DNA of 64,000 nt from NCBI RefSeq assembly GCF_004784465.1, contig NZ_SRRU01000017.1, forward strand, positions 26,617-90,616, read 5' to 3'. Position 1 is the first letter of the stretch. Every line of letters starts with the position of its first letter. This DNA is from Streptomyces griseoluteus. GTDB taxonomy: Bacteria; Actinomycetota; Actinomycetes; Streptomycetales; Streptomycetaceae. The notes below the pieces were generated by a model, which saw only the letters and a list, made by a program, of their open reading frames with translations, searched no databases and had not been told where the DNA came from. Shown piece by piece: positions 59,191 through 64,000 of the stretch. A program made the position numbers and the translations under genes.

Positions 59191-60441
59191 TCAGGCGAGC
59201 AACAGGCGGCCGTAGTCGCTCAGCACCTCGCGCGCCTCGGCTACGTCCTCGTACTCCTTAAGCCGGTGCAGAACCGCGCGGGCCCGCGCGGCCGTGCGCT
59301 CCGAGGACAGGTCTCCTGAAGTGTCGATGACTTGCCGGGCCTCTTCGGCGGCCTGCTCTGGTTCATTCGCGTCGGCCAGGGCCACGGCCAGCCACGAGCG
59401 GTACAGCGCTACTTCCCTGGCGTGGGTGGCGTCGTACCGGCCCAGTACGTCCTGAAGCAGGGGCACCGCGCGCAAGGGCCGGCGCAGCTCGGTGAACACC
59501 CGCGCGTCCATGATCTCCAGCTCTTCGCGGCTCACCCAGTACGCCCATGACGGCGCCGGAGGCCCGTCGGCGGTGTCCATGGCGGCGTGCGCTTCGCCGA
59601 GTGCGCGGAGGGCTGGCTGGGCCTCCCCGGCCTGCGTGTGCGCCCATGCCAAGCGGTCGAGGAACAGGGCGCGCGTCACGGCCGGGGCGTCCGGTCCGGC
59701 CTCTGCCAGGGCTGCCTGCGTCAGCTCCAGGCCCTCGCGCTCGCGTCCGTTGTTCGACAGGTGATAGCCGAGACTGCTCGCGAGCTGCGCCACGAGCACC
59801 CCGTCCCCGGCCTGCCGCGCCGCGGAAATGCCGAGTCGGTACGCCCGCTCCGCCTCCGCACCGCACCCCGCGTCCGAGGCGATCCATCCGGCGATCTGCC
59901 CCAGCTCCCCGATCTGCGCGAGCAGGCCGCGGTCCGTGTCGTCGGAGTGCTCGGACTCGCGGTACAGCCGGACCGCCGCGCGCAGTTCCCGGAAGGCGGG
60001 GGCGATCAGGTCGCCGCCGGACAGTACGTCGTCGGCGAGGCGCAGGCCGTGCACACGAGCCGCCAGTCCCTCCACTGTGGTGGCGCCGATCCGTCGCCCG
60101 CAAGGGGCTGCCAAGGGCGCCAGGACATCACCGTCAGGCAGCAGGTCGGCCAATGTGGCCGCGGCCCCCGGAAGCGTTGCGAGGGTGTCGCCCCGGGCGT
60201 AGGCGGCAGCCTGTTCCAGTTCCCTGAGCGACACGTCGAAGACGACAGCGAGGAACGGCAGCCACGTATCCGGGACTCGGGCGCCCCGCTCCCACCGTGA
60301 GACTTCGTTGCGGGTGATGGAGTGCGTTCCCGACGCAGCGCATAATGCGGCGGCCAACTGAGCTTGAGACCGCCCGGAGTGCCGCCGCAGTCTGGCGAGA
60401 TAGGCGCCGAATTCCCGTCGCCGCTCGTTGGTGTTGCTCAT
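59191..60441 (-). CDS. XRE-family regulator with TPR-like helical domain
   Basis: A 416-residue protein with an N-terminal HTH (about 8-75: SQAQLAAALCAAS, ITRNEVSRWERGARVP) and a long array of helical TPR-like repeats (for example RAYRLGISAARQAGDGVLVAQLASSLGY). Such proteins are common in Streptomyces, where an XRE regulator pairs with a small ATPase. The TPR part likely binds a peptide or partner protein. It is divergent from the ATPase gene at 60592, sharing a 150-base control region. It lies 23 bases from the SDR stop, tail to tail. Confidence 0.88.
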   Translation of the reverse strand: MSNTNERRREFGAYLARLRRHSGRSQAQLAAALCAASGTHSITRNEVSRWERGARVPDTWLPFLAVVFDVSLRELEQAAAYARGDTLATLPGAAATLADLLPDGDVLAPLAAPCGRRIGATTVEGLAARVHGLRLADDVLSGGDLIAPAFRELRAAVRLYRESEHSDDTDRGLLAQIGELGQIAGWIASDAGCGAEAERAYRLGISAARQAGDGVLVAQLASSLGYHLSNNGREREGLELTQAALAEAGPDAPAVTRALFLDRLAWAHTQAGEAQPALRALGEAHAAMDTADGPPAPSWAYWVSREELEIMDARVFTELRRPLRAVPLLQDVLGRYDATHAREVALYRSWLAVALADANEPEQAAEEARQVIDTSGDLSSERTAARARAVLHRLKEYEDVAEAREVLSDYGRLLLA

Positions 60442-60591
60442 ACAGCCCCCTTCTGCATGCAGTGTGGCCCCTCCCTGGCCCCCTGGTTGGCTCCTCCGCC
60501 CGGTCTCACTCCCCGGTTACCTGAACGCAGAGCGCTCCGGCGACCGCGCGAACGGCCCCGGAGCTCGGCCGATCTGAGAAAGCAGACCGAC

Positions 60592-61008
60592 ATGCCGCAA
60601 CCTACAACGCGGGCCCGCGAGACTGGACACCCTGGTTACAGCGAAACGTTGCCACGCAGCGGCGAGAGCGCGGCCGGCGCGCGGCGCCTCGTACGCATCG
60701 CGCTGACGGCCTGGGGACTGGACACCTTGGTCGACGACGCCGCCTTGGTCGTCTCGGAGTTGGTTGCCAATGCCGTGCGGCACTCCCGGCGTAAATCCAT
60801 CCGCATGATGGTGGAACGCACAGCCCCGCGCACGGTCCGGGTAGCCGTCGCGGACTTCTCCCGCACGATGCCCGAGCCGCGCACCCCGAAGCCCGACGAC
60901 GAGGACGGACGCGGCCTACTCCTCGTCACCTCCCTCGCCAGGACCTGGGGCACGGACGAGCGGCGGTGGGGGAAGGTCGTGTGGGTGGAATTGGAGGAGC
61001 GCGGGTGA
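60592..61008 (+). CDS. RsbW-type ATP-binding protein (HATPase)
   Basis: A 138-residue single-domain GHKL ATPase. N box LVVSELVANAVRHS, G1-like VADFSRTMPEPR and G2-like DEDGRGLLLVTSLA are present. Relatives include anti-sigma kinases such as RsbW, but many Streptomyces copies have no known partner. It is divergent from the XRE gene and overlaps the next start by GTGA. The SD (GAGAAAG) is weak. Confidence 0.85.
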   Translation: MPQPTTRARETGHPGYSETLPRSGESAAGARRLVRIALTAWGLDTLVDDAALVVSELVANAVRHSRRKSIRMMVERTAPRTVRVAVADFSRTMPEPRTPKPDDEDGRGLLLVTSLARTWGTDERRWGKVVWVELEERG

Positions 61009-61184
61009 GTATCAGCGAGTCCCCCAGGCGCAGCGCGGCCCGAGCCCACTTGTCGCAGTTGATCGACATGTTCGGTACGGACGGCTGCCTGCGGATCAGC
61101 ACGGACTCTGTCTATGACACAAGCAGCTTGGCTTCGGATATTGCCTCCAAAAGCGACGAACCGGGCAACGACGAGCAGACCTGA
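61005..61184 (+). CDS. Small protein of unknown function
   Basis: A 59-residue polypeptide starting at a GTG that overlaps the ATPase stop codon, with GGAGGAG well placed in front. The sequence (SISESPRRSAARAHLSQ at the start, then LIDMFGTDGCLRIST) has no motif I know. Coupled translation and a good ribosome site argue that it is real; base composition is less GC-biased at third positions than its neighbour. A partner of the ATPase or the XRE protein is possible. Confidence 0.55.
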   Translation: MSISESPRRSAARAHLSQLIDMFGTDGCLRISTDSVYDTSSLASDIASKSDEPGNDEQT

Positions 61185-61543
61185 GAGTCGCAGCTCATCT
61201 CCCGACTTGACCTCCCGCTGAACCTCGATCAGAACCGCCACAACGCGTTCCACAGGCCGCTTGCAGGGTCTACGGGCCAAGGCTCGCCATCGGGCGCGGG
61301 AGTTACCCGTCAGCTCCTAGTACTCCAGCCGGACATCGTGGTCGGCCGATCAGGGCTGTCCCCAGAACTGCGGCAAATGTGAAGGTGCCCGGTGTCGGGC
61401 CGGGTGCTTTTGGGGGCGCCGGGGTGTATCCGCCCCCGCCCACAAGTGAGGGGAAAACCCTGTTCGGCGATGTCAGCGGCCTCTGTTAGCTTCATGCGGC
61501 GCGTGTGATCCACGAGCTTAAAAGACTCACAGGGGAGGGCCAC
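61185..61543. other. Intergenic region without recognised gene
   Basis: These 359 bases separate the small gene from the LamG gene. A 5-bp hairpin GCCCG-GTGT-CGGGC (61387-61400) followed by TTTTG is a weak candidate terminator. The LamG promoter should lie in the right half. Short open frames on both strands lack ribosome sites and codon bias, and I support none. Confidence 0.5.
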
Positions 61544-63694
61544 TTGACCATGTTCGGAAGGACAGGCAGACGCAGACGGATGGTGGTGGGGAGCTGCGCT
61601 GCCGCGCTGCTGGCCGCTGCTGCCGGTACGGCGCATGCGGTGGACAACCTGCCGCCGAAGCAGCCGCTCGTCCAGGACCTCCAGACGCAGAGCAAGGCCT
61701 GCGCCACGGGCGACGACACGCCGTACGTGCCGCAGTCGCCGAGGCTCAGCGCCATGTTGTACGACCCCGAAGAGGACAACCGGCCCAGCGAATCGAGCCC
61801 GCTAAGCGGCGAGTTCGAAGCGTGGTGGACGGACGCGGCGGGAGTGGAGCAGCGCCGCACCTACACCACTGACACCTTCTCGTCGGGGACGCGTTTCTAC
61901 TGGACGATGCCGACCGACATCCCGGCTGACACGGTCGTCTCCTGGCATGTCCGCGCGAACGACGGCAAGGCGACCTCCGCATGGAGCGATGAGGGCAACG
62001 GCTCGGTCTGCTCGTTCGTGTACGACGACGTGAACCCCGAGAAGGCGACGATCAGCTCCCCCGAGTACCCCAGCCCCGAGACGGTGTTCTGGGTGGACGG
62101 GGTGGGCGTCTACGGCCGCTTCACCATGGACTCGCCTTCCGACGACGTAGTGTCGTACACGTACGGCTTCCTGGGAGGCCCTTACGGGACCGTCTCCGCC
62201 GAGCGGCCGGGCGCAGCTGCGACCATTCCGTACCTACCGCTCACTTCGGGGCCCAAGTCGCTGACGGTCCGCGCGATCGACCGGTCGGGCCGGAGCAGCG
62301 GTGAGTCGTCGTACCACTTCAACGTGAAGGCCGGGCATGCCCCTGTCGCCCGCTGGAAGCTGGACGACCCGGCAGGCTCCCGTTCCGCCTCCGCCGAGGT
62401 GGGCACCGAGGCACGTGCCGGCACCGGCGTGACCTTCGGTGGCCCCGCGCCCGCGGGTACCGGAGCCACCTCCACCGTCAGTCTTGACGGAAGCGGCCAC
62501 GGCTACCTCACTCCTGACGCGCCGGCCACCGACATCAGCAAGACCTTCGCCGTGAGCGCCTGGGTGCGGCCCGCCGAGACCGGCCGGAACATGACCGTCG
62601 CCAGCCAGGACGCGGACGGGACGCCCGGCTTCAGCCTCGGACTTCGCAGCCAGGATCCCGGCCCCGTCTGGTCGTTCGTGATCGCGGGCGCGCGGGTGTC
62701 CGGTGGCGCGCCGGAGACCGGCGAGTGGGCCCATCTGCTGGGGCTGTACGACGCGGAAACAGGTCGTGCGCAGTTGTACGTCAACGGCCATGAGGTCGGC
62801 ACCGCGGCAGAGGCGAAGCCCGCTGCGACGGCCGGCGCGTTTCAGATCGGACGTGCCCGCGGGACTACCGGCTATCGTGACCGGTGGCACGGTGACATCG
62901 GTGATGTACAGGTCCACGACCGGGTCGTGGTGCCGGGCGAGGCAGCCGAACTGGGACAGCGCAAGCCGAAGCTGCTCGGCCACTGGTCGCTGGAGAACGC
63001 GGCGGACGGCGCGAGTCCCGAGCAGTCGGACGGCGCCCCGCTGCAGTTCGGCACAGGAGCGTCGATCTATCGCGGCTCCGACAATTCCTGCATCCCCGAC
63101 CTCGACCCCGACTGCACCTACGTACCGCCGCCGCTCGCCGGCGACGGGCATCTGCGCCTGGACGGCGAGACCGGGTACGCCGCTGCCGACGGGCCCGTCG
63201 TGGACACCGGGGACAGCTTCACCATCGGCGTCGTCGTTCGCCTCGCGGACTCCGAGCCGGCCCACCCGATGACCGTGCTCTCACAGGCCGGCGAGCACAC
63301 CGATGCGTTCAAGGTGCGCTACGAGCCGTCCACGTACAGCTGGCAACTGGTAATGCCGGAGAAGGACGAGGTGGGAGCCCCCGAGAGGGTGGTGTCCCAG
63401 ATTACGGGCGCAGATGGCGGCGAGGGACAGGGTCATCGACTCACCGTCATCTACGACGACGGGACCGACAAGATCAAGCTTTACCTCGACGGGTACACGA
63501 GCGACGAGGCGACCGCGACCCTCCCCAACGGCTGGCACAGCACCGGTGCCCTCCAGATCGGCCGGGGCAAAGCCGGTGACGGCTGGGGCGAGTACCTCCA
63601 CGGCGATGTGGACGAGGTGCAGGCATACTCCGGTGCGCTGCGGGACGAAGACGTGATCGGCCTGGGCTGGACCACGGATCCCTGTCTGTGCTGA
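61544..63694 (+). CDS. Secreted LamG-domain protein
   Basis: A 716-residue exported protein. A twin-basic leader (RTGRRRRMVVGS) and hydrophobic core end near AHA|VDN. Then come an Ig/fibronectin-like region (about 35-280) and two laminin-G/concanavalin-type domains (about 285-475 and 490-710) with repeated units such as FAVSAWVRP, LYVNGHEVG, FQIGRARG and FTIGVVVRL, LYLDGY, LQIGRGK. LamG folds bind carbohydrates or surface ligands; no enzyme motif is seen. The C terminus is DPCLC, with no sortase signal. AGGGGAGGG precedes a TTG at 61544 and an ATG at 61550; the spacing favours the TTG. Confidence 0.85.
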   Translation: MTMFGRTGRRRRMVVGSCAAALLAAAAGTAHAVDNLPPKQPLVQDLQTQSKACATGDDTPYVPQSPRLSAMLYDPEEDNRPSESSPLSGEFEAWWTDAAGVEQRRTYTTDTFSSGTRFYWTMPTDIPADTVVSWHVRANDGKATSAWSDEGNGSVCSFVYDDVNPEKATISSPEYPSPETVFWVDGVGVYGRFTMDSPSDDVVSYTYGFLGGPYGTVSAERPGAAATIPYLPLTSGPKSLTVRAIDRSGRSSGESSYHFNVKAGHAPVARWKLDDPAGSRSASAEVGTEARAGTGVTFGGPAPAGTGATSTVSLDGSGHGYLTPDAPATDISKTFAVSAWVRPAETGRNMTVASQDADGTPGFSLGLRSQDPGPVWSFVIAGARVSGGAPETGEWAHLLGLYDAETGRAQLYVNGHEVGTAAEAKPAATAGAFQIGRARGTTGYRDRWHGDIGDVQVHDRVVVPGEAAELGQRKPKLLGHWSLENAADGASPEQSDGAPLQFGTGASIYRGSDNSCIPDLDPDCTYVPPPLAGDGHLRLDGETGYAAADGPVVDTGDSFTIGVVVRLADSEPAHPMTVLSQAGEHTDAFKVRYEPSTYSWQLVMPEKDEVGAPERVVSQITGADGGEGQGHRLTVIYDDGTDKIKLYLDGYTSDEATATLPNGWHSTGALQIGRGKAGDGWGEYLHGDVDEVQAYSGALRDEDVIGLGWTTDPCLC

Positions 63695-63721
63695 TCTGTT
63701 CGTGCTGAGTCCAAAGGCTCT

Positions 63722-63760
63722 CCGATGGCCCGCCGAAACCCAGTTTCGGCGGGCCATCGG
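63722..63760 (+). terminator. 18-bp perfect terminator stem after the LamG gene
   Basis: The arms 63722-63739 and 63743-63760 are exact complements over 18 bases (outer CCGATGGCCC, inner GCCGAAAC) with a three-base loop. It begins 28 bases after the LamG stop. No T-tract follows. This is the strongest hairpin noticed in the window. Confidence 0.88.
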
Positions 63761-64000
63761 CTGTTGCAGGCTCGGCGAGGACACCGTCTTCGCAGCCAAG
63801 CTGAACTGGCCCGCCCGTGTGAGTGGTCTTCCTGGCGCCCTTGTAGGCGAGCAAGATCCCATTTTCGCAACAGCCCCTAAAGGGTGTTGCACAACGGCGA
63901 TCACGCTCAGATCCAGCCATCGGCAGCAAGGTCAACTGCCCGAATGTGCCCGTCTTTCTGCCGTCTTGGAACGCCGCAGGAAGGAGACCCGGAAGATCGA
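63761..64000. other. Window end, no assignable gene
   Basis: The last 240 bases have lower GC third-position bias than the genes to the left. An inverted repeat GCAAC/GTTGC (near 63868-63892) and open frames running off the right edge (for example one containing LPECARLSAVLERRRK from about 63938) suggest the edge of another gene or an insertion-sequence remnant, but nothing can be named. Confidence 0.4.

Noticed and set aside
63868..63892. GCAAC/GTTGC repeat near the right edge as an insertion-sequence end
   Set aside because: Too short, and no transposase frame could be recognised before the window ends.

Overview
This is a high-GC actinobacterial chromosome segment, almost certainly Streptomyces. 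The support is GC-rich third codon positions, frequent GTG starts, AAGGAG-type ribosome sites, and typical Streptomyces families: a crotonyl-CoA carboxylase/reductase operon, a SpoIIE-type phosphatase with an ATPase tail, an XRE regulator paired with a small ATPase, and a type I polyketide synthase. No tRNA, rRNA or CRISPR array was seen.

Layout. (1) 1-16.8 kb: a transketolase start; a co-oriented peptidase operon (M55 D-aminopeptidase, M20, S9, S66 LD-carboxypeptidase) that looks like a D-amino-acid peptide or murein-fragment utilisation unit; a methyltransferase; a PAS-GAF-PP2C-ATPase regulator; a drug exporter with an unusual C-terminal tail; and a radical SAM protein behind a likely LexA box. 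(2) 17.1-28.0 kb: central acyl-CoA metabolism. A double-length 3-hydroxybutyryl-CoA dehydrogenase and a TetR regulator precede the ethylmalonyl-CoA pathway operon (Ccr, Ecm, lyase, hydratase, dehydrogenase), followed by psd-pssA for phosphatidylethanolamine. (3) 28.1-30.9 kb: glycerate kinase, a Nudix protein, a frameshifted small membrane protein and a sirtuin. (4) 30.9-35.8 kb: a two-component system and a lipoprotein sulfatase bracketed by two co-oriented pieces of one degenerate transposase, with an AraC-type remnant inside. (5) 35.8-42.4 kb: ogt-alkA DNA repair, an amine oxidase and a methylenetetrahydrofolate-reductase-like protein, and a membrane CDP-glycerol-type transferase.

(6) 42.4-59.2 kb is the most interesting part: a biosynthetic cluster I cannot match to a known product. 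A single-module type I PKS (KS-AT-degenerate DH-ACP) is transcribed away from a seven-gene operon: aldo-keto reductase, GH3-type amido synthetase, alpha/beta hydrolase with a cysteine nucleophile, enolase-superfamily enzyme, ThDP enzyme, FAH-family enzyme and PapA5-like acyltransferase. An ArsR regulator, an exporter, a CHMI-type tautomerase and an SDR without the usual Tyr/Lys complete it. Matching inverted repeats upstream of the TetR gene and of the operon, and three perfect inverted repeats in the ArsR-exporter gap, suggest two local regulatory circuits.

(7) 59.2-64 kb: an XRE-ATPase-small-protein unit and a secreted LamG protein followed by a very strong terminator.

All identifications come from reading the translated sequence; no database search was run.
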